NCBI RefSeq assembly: GCF_905220415.1
Contig: NC_059564.1
Coordinates: forward strand, 5,716,501 to 5,780,500
Length of the DNA: 64,000 nucleotides
Source: Colias croceus
Lineage: Eukaryota; Arthropoda; Insecta; Lepidoptera; Pieridae
Direction: 5' to 3'
Each line of letters begins with the position of its first letter. Within the stretch, counting starts at the first letter, position 1. Positions 12,601 through 22,168 of this stretch are shown piece after piece. The notes under the pieces are model-generated. The model did no database searches. It saw only the letters and a list, made by a program, of their open reading frames with translations, and was not told where the DNA came from. Both the position numbers and the translations under genes were made by a program.

Positions 12601-14371
12601 AACATTTGAAACTAAAAACTGATTCAATGGAATAAAAATTATCACTGATATTATGAAATAAATTTTTATCTTAACATCCACACTACTTACTCAAACTTAC
12701 TATTGTAAAATTAAATTTATTTTCCTATAACAGCAAAACCGAACCAGAGTGAGTTACTATTTCCATTTAAACAAGTCAAATACATATATTTTCATGTAAA
12801 ATTTACACATAATATTTTCACAAATACAATAATGTATTAGCTAGTTTGGACTGGTGAAAGTTAATATCTGCTAAAACTAAAATTCACAATGACTTACAAA
12901 AATGTGCTTTGTTAAAAATATTTTATTAATAATATTTAAGAATATTAAATAATGTTGTATACAGTAATTATTATATTGCATTAATATTGTAGGCTTTCTC
13001 TTCTATAACTCGACTAATTAAAATTATTTTTATTTTAAACTAGCTGCACTTCGCGATTTCAACCGCAATGCTTCGCTCGCTCCGGCTTCTGTTGGTCGTA
13101 GCATAATTATATAATATAGTCTTTAGCCTTGATAAATTGGCTATCTACCACCGAAAGATTTTTTTTAATTGGACCAGTTCCTAAGATTAGTGTGTTCAAA
13201 CAAAGAAACTCTTCAACTTCATAATATTAGTATAGAGTTGTATGAATATTAATAAGAGGTAGATAAAATGCACTCTCCTTTTCTAAAGTCAAGAAGTCAA
13301 ATGACTTATTAAAAATGTATCATTTTTTAAATCTTGATAACATTATATTATATTTTATTGTTATGATAATGTCATATAATATTCATAAATTAATAAAGTG
13401 TGCCGTTTATCTTATCATTTGAAATATCATTTGAATATTTTAAATGTATATAAGCTACTCAAGTTACTTAATTTACAACCCTGATAATTGATTAAAAAAA
13501 AACATATGAAATTTAAAATTTTCCTTTTAAAGATAATATTTTGTGACAATATTTTACATTCTTAAAGAAAATCATGTTATTTTCTGATAGACTGTGAAAG
13601 TCTTAGTTAAGTCTCTAAGTCTAGAAGCTATCAATAAAAAATTGTACCCATACCAAAAGCAACACATGGAACTGAATAAAAATTCTGCAATTTCCGCCAA
13701 AAAAATTCATCCACAAATTTAGTCTAATTGACTAGATACCCAAAAAGGCTATTAATTATCATCTACTATGAATATGTATTATTACCTATACCTAAAAATC
13801 ACTGCCATTTATAGTAATTTAAATTCTAGATACTGTAATAAAATTTAGCAACATTTATAATGAGACAAGTTAATATTTTAATTCATGAAAACGATAAAAC
13901 GCATTCCAAAAAACTTGAATCCACGATCTTTGCCGTCGTGGAAGCGCAAACAAGATTTGACACGTATCTCTTTTCTTTGTCACGCATATGCGAAATACAA
14001 TACATCCATCCCTTTCCAATTTGACAGATTCTTCTGACGTGTCTTTGTCAGATGTGATGTACCGTAACAACAAGCCATGTAATTAATAAAAACGCCCTAT
14101 TATAAGTGAAAAACATATTTTATTACCTAAAGAAATATTCAGTTAATAAGCCAATACACTAAAATAGTCGAAAAAGTATTGATAATGTACAGAAAATGTA
14201 CTTACTTCCTCCATACTCCCAAAACGGCACCGAACCATCTTTTTGCGCTAAGTACGGCGGCTTGAACGAATATTTATATTCAAATCGTCTATGTACTGAT
14301 TGCTGTGTACTCGTATTCACTAAAATACACAAAACTGAACACAATAACAAGTTTATACTAAACGAAGACAT
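620..14371 (-). CDS. LMAN1: LMAN1 / ERGIC-53 mannose-binding cargo receptor, 8 exons, 3' end outside window
   Basis: Type I membrane lectin that carries glycoprotein cargo from the ER to the ERGIC/Golgi. Exons, in transcription order: 14371-14206, 6050-5896, 5487-5315, 4752-4637, 4112-3948, 2007-1895, 1075-950 and 715-620. Together they give 1110 nt (370 codons) with matching phases. Residues 1 to about 25 look like a signal peptide. The L-type lectin domain follows: [18 protein letters not shown], the calcium loop DSFDNDN in exon 3, and the sugar-binding loop GGLADDHDV in exon 5. Exons 6-8 encode the Gln/Glu/Lys-rich stalk coiled coil ([17 protein letters not shown]). The transmembrane segment and cytosolic ER-exit/retrieval tail seen in the family (human about 510 aa) would lie left of position 1. 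The start is the ATG at 14371; a GTG in frame at 14380 is not needed. Intron 1 is about 8.2 kb. Identity comes from family motifs and is very likely. Confidence 0.95.
1128..1381 (-). repeat. Lepidopteran dispersed repeat (CCGACTTCAAAAAAAGGAGGAGG type)
   Basis: Read on the minus strand it starts ttttaaccgacttcaaaaa, has a GGAGGAGG block, then ggccggtatg, and ends near gaagtctgttgtttttttt. I recognise the opening as a common dispersed repeat of moths and butterflies. It lies in the LMAN1 intron between exons 6 and 7. Confidence 0.5.
2063..2255 (+). mobile_element. Helitron-like element, 3'-degenerate copy
   Basis: It starts tctatactaatattataaag and contains cgctaatctcaggaactgc and ggctatatatcattacgc. 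The terminal CTAG is missing, so the copy is decayed. It lies in the LMAN1 intron between exons 5 and 6. Confidence 0.55.
2528..4068 (-). repeat. 154-bp tandem array made from LMAN1 exon 5 and its 5' splice site
   Basis: Ten head-to-tail units, counting the functional exon. The marker gttctcg recurs at 2677, 2831, 2985, 3139, 3293, 3447, 3601, 3755, 3909 and 4063, exactly 154 bp apart. Each unit holds 121 bp of exon 5 coding sequence, the donor GTTAGTG and about 33 bp of TATG-rich intron. Units differ by very few bases; I saw one change near 2968 and one near 3765. Nine units lack the exon's acceptor and first 44 bp, so they are intronic duplicates and not complete exons. A unit of 154 bp is not a multiple of three. 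Confidence 0.97.
3948..4112 (-). CDS. LMAN1: LMAN1 exon 5: end of lectin domain, source of the tandem array
   Basis: This is the functional copy. It has an acceptor ...AAACCGCAG just before 4112 and a donor CCG|GTTAGTG at 3948. It encodes [16 protein letters not shown] followed by the sugar-binding segment [18 protein letters not shown]. The 121 bp nearest the donor (3948-4068), plus 33 bp of intron, form the unit repeated to its left; the first 44 bp of the exon and its acceptor are not repeated. The split Gly codon joins exon 6 in frame. Confidence 0.93.
4221..4442 (-). mobile_element. Helitron-like element
   Basis: In reverse orientation it runs from tatactaatattat-like sequence at 4442 to the GC hairpin and CTAG at 4221-4224. 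It shares the internal block acagacagacagagttactt with the copies at 4987 and 58247. Confidence 0.6.
4987..5205 (+). mobile_element. Helitron-like element
   Basis: It starts gatactaatattataaatg and ends with a GC hairpin and CTAG at 5202-5205. It is nearly the mirror of the copy at 4221-4442, so the two form an imperfect inverted pair around LMAN1 exon 4. Confidence 0.6.
7641..8570. mobile_element. piggyBac-like non-autonomous DNA transposon (930 bp)
   Basis: TTAA flanks both ends (7637-7640 and 8571-8574), the piggyBac-superfamily target. The ends are inverted: CACGTTCAAGACGG on the left, and CCGTACTGAACGTG on the right, which reads CACGTTCAGTACGG in reverse. Inside are GC-rich sub-terminal repeats (ccggcat, ggcccatgcgatag). 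There is no transposase ORF. A stretch near 8048 (acgagggtgaatcaaaaagt) resembles one end of a mariner element nested inside. Confidence 0.65.
8757..8960 (+). mobile_element. tRNA-derived SINE
   Basis: The head has Pol III boxes: A box TGGTACAGTGG near 8768 and B box GGTTCGATTCC near 8809. A body (gtctcggtcgggtaggacac, aaaatcgatcagtgaaacag) follows that I recognise from lepidopteran SINEs. It cannot be a working tRNA gene because the body continues directly from the head and no acceptor stem can be made out. Confidence 0.65.
9893..10075 (-). mobile_element. CR1-like LINE 3'-UTR fragment
   Basis: It has the block catttatttattcaattag, then gaatcgtcattaca and atcggaaagcagtatctatg. The same tail occurs at 20258, 27359, 37232 (opposite strand), 39030 and 47904. 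The copy at 20258 retains the end of an ORF, which shows that this is a LINE 3' end. Confidence 0.6.
10694..10860 (-). mobile_element. CTAG-ended element (Helitron-like, third family)
   Basis: Reverse orientation, with CTAG at 10694-10697 beside gcaaaccgggcgaactccg and the far end at tatatagtagat. It is a short non-autonomous copy in LMAN1 intron 1. Confidence 0.4.
10940..11581 (+). repeat. Dispersed repeat with GGGTTCCGTAGC inverted motifs
   Basis: It starts aaaaaccggccaagtgcgag and closes with cggacagacggacatgacg and ggctacggaaccctaa. The block agggttccgtagc near 10977 is inverted at the end (gctacggaaccct). I know this as a frequent lepidopteran repeat but cannot name its class with certainty. 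Confidence 0.5.
14206..14371 (-). CDS. LMAN1: LMAN1 exon 1: signal peptide and start of lectin domain
   Basis: This first coding exon runs from the ATG at 14371 to a donor reading A|GTAAGT at 14206. It encodes a hydrophobic leader ([13 protein letters not shown]), then [18 protein letters not shown], the conserved N-terminal strand of ERGIC-53 lectin domains. The split codon (A plus AC from the exon at 6050) restores Asn in the family motif GGNAI, which confirms the 8.2-kb junction. Confidence 0.92.
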
Positions 14372-16387
14372 CGTTACCACGGAGCTCTCGACATGAACAC
14401 GGACAGCTCAAGATGAAATGTCAAAATAGTGAATAAAATCTCACAGATTATTAATTTACGGCGTTTCATTTTACGGCTACCACTTATGAAAATAGAAAAT
14501 TACGTATATTACTCCGCACATAACTTATTATTGTTTTGGTTGTAAAACAACTGAATAAATTGTTGGATTTGGATATAGGGTTTTTCCTTGCTCTGCCCGG
14601 GACAAACCGGAATTTTATTAGATGTATTTGAAAATATTGACAGTTGACAACAAGTAATGGTTTATTTCTCAGTCACTACAACAAAGAGTATAATGTATAA
14701 TAGGGCATAGAGAGCCCTCTTGAAGCATATGAAGGCCAACCTATTTGACTTTGACTGGCGACAATGAGCCCTCTGGATTTTGGGGTTAGAACTAATTCCA
14801 TATACCTACATACATATATACGTTAATATACATAGGTAGTAGGTATATTTTTTTATCACTACTCTTCTATAAATAACGACGCAATTTAATTTGAATAATC
14901 ATTTCAGGCAAAAATAATATGTGCCTGGAATAAATGCTCACATATTATATTTGCGTCGTTATTGAAATAGGAGAGCGATATTGTTTCAGAGAATACCTAC
15001 AACTGATTTATTATCATTTATTTTCAACATTTTAGAAATAAGACAAAGATCTAAATGATTACAAAATGGATGGTTTTTAAAGATTTAGGTGATTTAAAAA
15101 AAAACTTTTCAGTTGTAATAATTACAAGATAATTAGCTTATATAATTAGTATTTATATTAGTTTCAATAGATGAATATAAATACGGAGTCTTTAAAAATG
15201 AGATATTTGGAAGTGCTAAATAGGTATAATTCAGTCAAATTTCTTAAAACAAATTAAAGTACTTACTAAGGATAATGAAGAAAACGACAATAAAAGAAAT
15301 TAGTTCTTTATTTTTTAAATGCTTTCACATATTGTAATATTACATATTTTTATGTACTTATCTAAAACAAAACTGTCCGTGCACATAATTTTCAGTAAAA
15401 CGTTTTGAAAGCCTGAACGTAGGGCTCGATTCAACGCACTTTCACCACACTTTCACGAGAACTATAAACTTCACACGATTATCAACAAAATGAACTAATT
15501 AAGTAATTTTAACGTAAATAAACTTCACCGTTCACGTATAGTCGCCGCCATTTTATGACAGAATTATCAAATACAAATTACAAAAAAAAAGTTAGTCAAT
15601 GTTACCAATTAATAAATCATATTTAACACTTTTCATGTAAATTAAATAAGACGTTTTCAGTATTTTATTTAGTTAGACGCACTATTTTTTTATGTAAAAT
15701 ATTTTCCTGAATAATTATAGTTCTAGATAAGATAGGTACTGAATAAAAAATCTGAGATTATTGTTCTAATTCATTTGAACTTTGAATAAAGAAAGGTTTT
15801 CATTTGCCTTATTTTACTGCATTGATTTCATATAGGACAACACTGAGAAGCTTTCAGAAGATGTTGCAAGTTTATTAATTTGATACCATATGAAGCGATT
15901 GAAATCGCAAAATTATTTATTGGAATTTGAAAAAAAGTAAGACATGCATTCGATCTATTAAAATAAAACAATGTTTAAAGAATAATTTCCATTTATTTAA
16001 ATATCTTTATTCACTTTGCAAAAACTTCGGAAAGTGCGATGCCATCTTTTGGGGATTTAATATAAACTTATTTAAATAAGTTTTTACTCGCCAAAGTATA
16101 GATCGCGTGGCTTTCTTTAATAAATGTCAGTTTTTTCTAAGTGTCCCCCCCCTGCACTACAATCTACATAGGTATTTGATATTTCTGATTCATTCTGATA
16201 AAATTCCTCTGACTTGGGCTTTTGAAAAAATTATGAATGGTTACTAGAATAATCTCAGGTCTTGAATATTTTATTTATAGTTTATCGCTTAATTCATGAA
16301 AAAAAAAATTGATATAGGGTAGAAGAATCGAAAGTTTCGCAAAAACATTATACCCTCAAACAGTTAGGTACATTCTGAGAGCTGAAA
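14372..16387. other. Head-to-head intergenic region between LMAN1 and the unknown gene
   Basis: About 2 kb separates the two divergent start codons, so it should hold both promoters and 5' UTRs. I see no diagnostic promoter motif. A short foldback element lies at 14868-14970; otherwise nothing specific is visible. Confidence 0.6.
14868..14970. mobile_element. Short MITE-like foldback (about 100 bp)
   Basis: Inverted ends read CTATAAATAACGACGCAA on the left and CTATTTCAATAACGACGCAA in reverse on the right. No ORF is present. Confidence 0.45.
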
Positions 16388-19300
16388 ATGTCTTCCAATA
16401 AAAAAAATAATAAAGCTGATTTTGTAGCAATATACAGGCTGGAATTTTATAAAAATAAGAGGAATTGGAAATTAGGTGCAAGAGGAAATACAATAGAAAC
16501 GAAAACTGTACAGTAAGTACCCCCAATATTCCAAACAAAATTTCGCTGAAAAATCAGACATTACTCGTAAGTCGTATATAAAGAGAAAGATATGAGTGAT
16601 GCGATACTTTAGTGGCTATAGCACTTAACATTTTGGTTTTTATATGGTCATGGAAAATATGTTTTTTTATTTTTGTACCCGTGTATAAAGGGATTGACTA
16701 CTGAAAAATTTTAGTAATAGTCGTTTTCTAAAACTTATCGTACCTACATATCTTTACTATGTAAGCAATAATAAATGATGTTTTGTTAAGTACATTTTTA
16801 ATCTAATCTAAACAAGCTGATGATTTAGGTAGGCACCTACCACCATTTTTAGTAAGCACTTAGTTTATAATGTCAAGTTGTGCATGAAGAAATTTTATAC
16901 AAATAATCTTTAAAAAGTATAACAATTTTTCATTATCTGCAGAAGTACTCTCAATGCAACCTATGATGTGGAGGAAGGGTCATCATTACACCTCAATGAT
17001 GCATTTATTGATACTGCCTCAGGTTTGTAAAAGAAAATATATTTTTATTGAACAAATGTACCAAATTGGTAGTTAAAATAATATAAGTAGTTACTTATAG
17101 TCATAAAATTAATTTTTTATTTGATGATTATCTTGGATTTACATAAGCAAGAGTTAAATTAAACATAGGTAATATGTAATTATTGTATTCATTTTTTTTA
17201 TTTTGTACAATAAAGTAGTAGTAGGTAGTATTTTTAATGGATTTACTAAGCAAGTGTTGATATATAAAGTAATATTTTAATTTAATTAATAGATATCAAT
17301 CCTTTTAATTAAGCAAATTATTAATCAGTAAATTTTGACAGTAAAAATCTTAATAACAATTTATTTAAACTAATAAAAAAATTGCTTCACTACATAATAT
17401 AAAACAGTCAAAAAGTCGCTTTCTCTGTCCCTATGTCCCTTTGTATGCTTAAATCTTTAAAACTACGCAACGGATTTCGATGCGGTTTTTTTAATAGATA
17501 GAGTGATTCAAGAGAAAGGTTTTAGTATATAATTTATTAGGTTTTATACAAAGCGGACGAAGCCGCGGGCGGAAAGCTAGTTTCTAATATAGATATTACC
17601 ACATACAAGTAACATTAAAAGCATTAAAATATTCCAGACGCAGACCAAACTTCAAAATCTAAACCGGAGTCACTAAAACGCAACCTCTCACAGCAATGGC
17701 TGGAAAGCATTAACATATGGCCATCGACTACACAGAAACAGAAGACAAATGATTCTAATGATATCCTACAGAAGTTATTATCTAGAGATAGGGAAGTGGA
17801 TGTTAAATTGGATCGTAATCTGTGTTTAAATTGTCCGGGATTGGAGAAGGAAATTAACGATAGGGTTGTGGAATTGCAATCTGAATACTTGCCGAAGCGA
17901 GGTGAGTGGTAGTACTTTCAGTTTAAAAGGAATAATAATTGAATTAATAAGCAAGTATGTGACAGAAATATACGTAGCTGAACTAGTAAATTAAAAATTT
18001 CGTAGCGCATAATATTTTTGTCAACGCTTTGTTTTTTAATTAAATTTTACTATTCGGGAATTTTAATAAATTTTCACACAGCATGCTACGTATTATTACA
18101 AAATAACATTTCATAAATTTATGTCTTTCTGCCTGCTACTTTTGTTCGTAATTCTGTAGAAACTGCTTTACGAACCGGCAGTAAGTTACTATTTTTCTGT
18201 ATTTTGTCGAATCTAAAGCGCTTCTAAACGAAGTCTTGTTGACAAATAAATATTTGAGTTTCAGTTTAGGTGCTATTACGTATTTTTTGCGAAATTTTTG
18301 CCACATAAAAAATGGTACAAAGTATCATAGATACTTTGTACCTTTGTTATGAATGTTAGTGAGAATACTATGGTTTTCTCTTATAATTTACTTGGAATTT
18401 ATCATTTACTTCTAATACATCTATTCTAGCGGAAATCCGTCCCAGAAGCATAAACACGAACACAACAAAGAGTGCTCTAAGTAAAGACGACGCGAGGACG
18501 ATCGCAGAGTTGCAAGCGCAGTACTACGGGCTGGAACACGCTTGGCCGCCGGAGTTTAATCCAGGTACGTGATTGCTCTGCTATTAAAAGTATACATAAA
18601 CATTCGAATAACAACATTCCTACTGTACTGCTCAATAGAAATTATAAACTACAAATTTCATACTTTGCACTATTTTCGAGAATATACGGGATAAAAAAAG
18701 AGAAGTTAAAGGAGTAAAAAGCTTTTTTTATGCGTTCAAATGTAAAGTTTAACAATTTGCAGCAATCCCGCCCCCACCACTGCAGCTGCCAGAAATAACT
18801 GAACCTGACTGGCCTCAACAGTGGATCAATGATAATCCTGCTGATGATGGTGAGATGCACACACACACACACACACAAATGCCCACACACACGCATATAC
18901 ACACGCATGCACACAGTAACGAGCATGCGTGTGCGCACACACATTCGCATCCATCAAATTGAAAAATAATTCATATAAACTTACAAGTGTTCATTGATTT
19001 ACCACCAGTTCCACTCTCATAAACATTTAAATTCTAGCAGCCTTTGACAATCAAGAATTCGCAATTTTTTACATATTCTGTGAATTTTGTTAATTTAAAA
19101 TGCAGCACTGTCTTCTTAGAGCCGCATGTTAATGCCTTCATTTTTGATCTAAATAAATAATTTTAATTTAATTATTTTATTTTATGTTCTTATTCCGCGT
19201 CAACAACAGGTGTTAAATTCCCTTTATTTTTTGTAAAATTGGTTAATTATTAGAATATTACAGTGGACGTGGTGGATGGAGCTGATCACAGGTTTTTGTC

Positions 19301-22168
19301 GTCTGGATTTTTGAGTTTGCAGCGCGAATTCAATTTAGTGGAGGTGAGGATATGCGTATTTTTAGTATTTTTTTTTTGCTATTATTTATAAATATAAAAA
19401 AACGACTATACGAACACATAGTGAACCAAATCCAGTAGCTATAAATACCTATTTTATAAAAACATACATAGATATTAATCAATAGCCTAAATTAAAATGT
19501 TGTCTAAGTCTGTTGTGATTTCTTTACCTTTATATCAATATATATTTTTATTTTACTGTTATATCTATTATAATAATTGACGTACTATAAACACCTAGAC
19601 TCACAATCGTCTATTAAATGATCGTCAAAAATATGTGAGCAGCGTGGCATTTCTACGTATACCTTCCTTTATAACATTCATTCCGTGCCACTATTGTCTG
19701 CAAAAAATAGTTCAAAACGTATTTGACCAAGCTCATTGGTCAAAACTTTATATTTTTACGTAAAAATAATGTTCGTCGTTGTAAAAGAAAATACTTTTGA
19801 GTTTGAGTGTTTTTGCTCGTTCCTGTTTACCTTTGCCGTTAAAAACGATTTTGACTAAGGGCGTCCGCGTCGGTCAAAACCACTTTTGACTGCCGAAATC
19901 AAACGTTCGTTTGAATCGAACGTTCTTTAAAAAACTCTGACTAAGCAGTTTTGCTTCGGACAATTTTTGTGCGTGATTGTGAGCTTAGTTGTTTATTGTA
20001 CGTCAATAACTCGTATTTCACCAGGAGCGCATGTCATCTTTGTCAGTGGACAGCTTTAGTGAGTTCAGTCGTGGAGCTGATCTCGCGCCGCACGCGTCTG
20101 AAATAGAATTGGCGGACTGTGAGTGGTAGCTTTAATTTAGTTTGTGTGAATTCTGTTGGCCAATCAAATAAATATATAAATTCAAGATGGTAGGACTGGG
20201 AATGGCGGGCGTATTTGCTAACGATTTAAGTTTAGATGATGTATGAATTTGAGCTTTAAACTCAAACTCAAACTCAAACATTTATTTATTCAATTAGACT
20301 ACTATTTAGTAGCACTTTCGAATCGTCATTACATAAGTATTTTTAACATTTACCACCGATTCGGAAAGCAGTATCTATGGAGAAGAATCGGCAAGAAACT
20401 CCATAGTTGCTCTTTTAAAATCATGTCAATATTACATAATATGTAACTTATATCTAACTTATACATAATATATCATAATATGCCAAAGAACTGTCCTGTG
20501 GTTTTTACGCGACAACCCTCCATGGGTCTTTATCGTCCATATATTCCTGAATACTGTAGTACGCTCTCTGAACTAGTACATTTTTTATATAAGTTTTAAA
20601 TTTAGAACTACTAAACTCTTTAATATTGAGAGGAATTCTATTGTATAAGCGTATACCTTGACCCATAAATGAATTTTTAACTTTAGCTAATCGGAAAAAT
20701 GGCATTTCAATTCTATTCCTGTTCCTTGTGCCATAATCGTGTCTATCTCCTACTCTTGTGTGTAAGTCGGCGTTTTTGTGAACATGCAAAATATTATTAA
20801 ATATATACTGTGATGGTACAGTAAGGATACCAGTATTCTTAAAATGATCTCTTAGTGAGTGAGAGTTTATTTTTAGTTATCTACCCTCATAAATCCATAT
20901 ATAATATATATCTATACTTTAATATTATAAAGCTGAAAAGTTTGTTCGTTTGTTTGAACGCGCTAATTTCAGGAACTACTGGTCCGATTTGAAAAATTCT
21001 TTCAGCATTAGATAGCCCATATATCGAGGAAGGCTATAGGGTATAGGCTACATATCATTACGCTAAGACCAACATGAGCGGTCATTAATAAAGTTAGTAG
21101 TAAATTTGAGATTGATCTATGAGACATTTTACGTGTTTTTGTTCAAATCCTTCGTTTTAAATACAATTTGGTCAGTGCACGAGGAGCTAGACGCGAACGG
21201 CGTGGCTCGCATGTCGTCGGCGCAGCTCGCGGGCGCGGTGCAGGCGCACGCGCGCCGCCTCGCGCTGCTGCTGTGGGAGAGCGGGGAGCGCCGGGTGAGT
21301 GCCTTGTGTAGGGAACTAGAATTATTATCGTAAAAAAAGAGCATGTGTGGGAAATTAAACTTCTTGGTTAACTTTAAATAGGTATACCAAAATCTTCTCC
21401 TTACTGCATGAGTGATGGGCCATGATGACCTTGAAATTTTACTCTCAACGTGCCTAAAGAAGTTTTACTACAAAAACAAAAGACCCGACTTCGAATACCC
21501 CTTTGAATCTTGCCAGAAAAGTTTCACTTCTGACACGTGTGCTCGGCACACACGCTATTTTTTTTACATACAATAATTAGGATAACTGCACGGTTATTGT
21601 ATTTTTTAATTTGAATTAAATGATTTACTTTTACGTTCACTTTATTATTGAAATATGATTTTGAGAACTACAATAAGCAATTTTTTTTCAATACATTGAT
21701 ATATTTTTTATATCCTACAAAACGAAACCTAAATTTTTGAAGTTATACTTCTTTTGGCGCGATGGAGAAAAATGATGAGAGTGAATTTTTACGATGCGCG
21801 CGCACACCGACACCTAAATTTAACAGCATGAAGTTAGTTCTAGGTGGCAAGAAAATTGATAACTATGTTCAAGTTGTATATTCTAGTATTTTTTCCATAC
21901 GCCAAAGAAGTTCAACCTATAACGCGTGTACATAAGTACACACACTCTTTTTTTTATAATACTCAAATATATTTTCTATCTTCAGAAATTACGCCACTCT
22001 CACAGCCAGCACGAGCGCATGAGCGTCGACTCGTTTCCGACGCACGATATGGGACCGTACCGACACGATACGACCGAATTTATCGCAGGCTCCTTCCCCA
22101 CGGGGCCACGGGGGAGGGTGGTAATAGAGGGAGGGAGACCGGTTAGGTTGCATGGGGATTTTGTTTAA
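16388..22168 (+). CDS. Unrecognised 388-residue protein, 9 exons
   Basis: I do not recognise this gene. Exons are 16388-16512, 16943-17022, 17638-17901, 18430-18564, 18763-18849, 19264-19343, 20025-20118, 21176-21294 and 21986-22168. They total 1167 nt, and every junction keeps frame from ATG to TAA. The protein opens MSSNKKNNKADFVAIYRLEF. A middle part follows with LCLNCPGLEKEINDRVVELQ, then a Pro-rich stretch (IPPPPLQLPEITEPDWPQQW), then a segment likely to be helical (SSAQLAGAVQAHARRLALLL), and a tail rich in Arg, Gly and His. No signal peptide or membrane segment is seen, so a cytosolic or nuclear protein is likely. Exon 8 is very GC-rich compared with its introns. It starts about 2 kb from LMAN1 on the opposite strand. 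Exon structure is well supported; function is unknown. Confidence 0.85.
17388..17580 (+). mobile_element. Helitron-like element, cactacataatataaaac family
   Basis: It starts cactacataatataaaac, contains ctttctctgtccctatgtcc, and ends with the hairpin gacgaagccgcgggcgg and CTAG. Further copies lie at 26818-26993 (same strand) and 48399-48586 (reverse), so the family is identified within this window. It lies in an intron of the unknown gene. Confidence 0.6.
18857..18950. repeat. (CA)n microsatellite
   Basis: Interrupted CA/CACACG repeat starting about 8 bp after the donor of exon 5 of the unknown gene. Confidence 0.85.
19577..20006. mobile_element. MITE, TTGACGTAC family, full copy
   Basis: Inverted ends: TTGACGTACTATAAACACCT on the left, and in reverse TTGACGTACAATAAACAACT on the right. 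Both flanks show TAA, a possible 3-bp target duplication. It sits directly upstream of the acceptor of exon 7 of the unknown gene (exon at 20025). Related copies lie at 35253-35482 and 36773-36956. Confidence 0.6.
20258..20870 (-). mobile_element. CR1-like LINE 3' fragment with end of RT ORF
   Basis: On the minus strand an open frame from about 20789 to 20505 encodes HDYGTRNRNRIEMPFFRLAK and GQGIRLYNRIPLNIKEF, the conserved C-terminal end of CR1/Jockey-type retrotransposon proteins. The 3' UTR shared with five other copies in this window follows. It is truncated at its 5' end. Confidence 0.7.
20911..21083 (+). mobile_element. Helitron-like element, truncated
   Basis: It starts tctatactttaatattataa, carries cgctaatttcaggaactact, and breaks off after ctaagaccaacatgagcgg with no CTAG. 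Confidence 0.5.

Larger units (their letters stand above)
6051..14205. other. LMAN1 intron 1 (8.2 kb)
   Basis: No coding exon is visible on either strand. It holds decayed Helitron-like copies (about 7337-7532, 12356-12525, 13040-13236), a TTAA-flanked element, a SINE, a CR1-like 3' end and a repeat at 10940-11581. The remainder, including about 6100-7300 and 13240-14200, is AT-rich sequence in which I see nothing specific. Confidence 0.75.

Noticed and set aside
14378..14380. GTG as the LMAN1 start
   Set aside because: Eukaryotic initiation is expected at the in-frame ATG at 14371, which begins the signal peptide.
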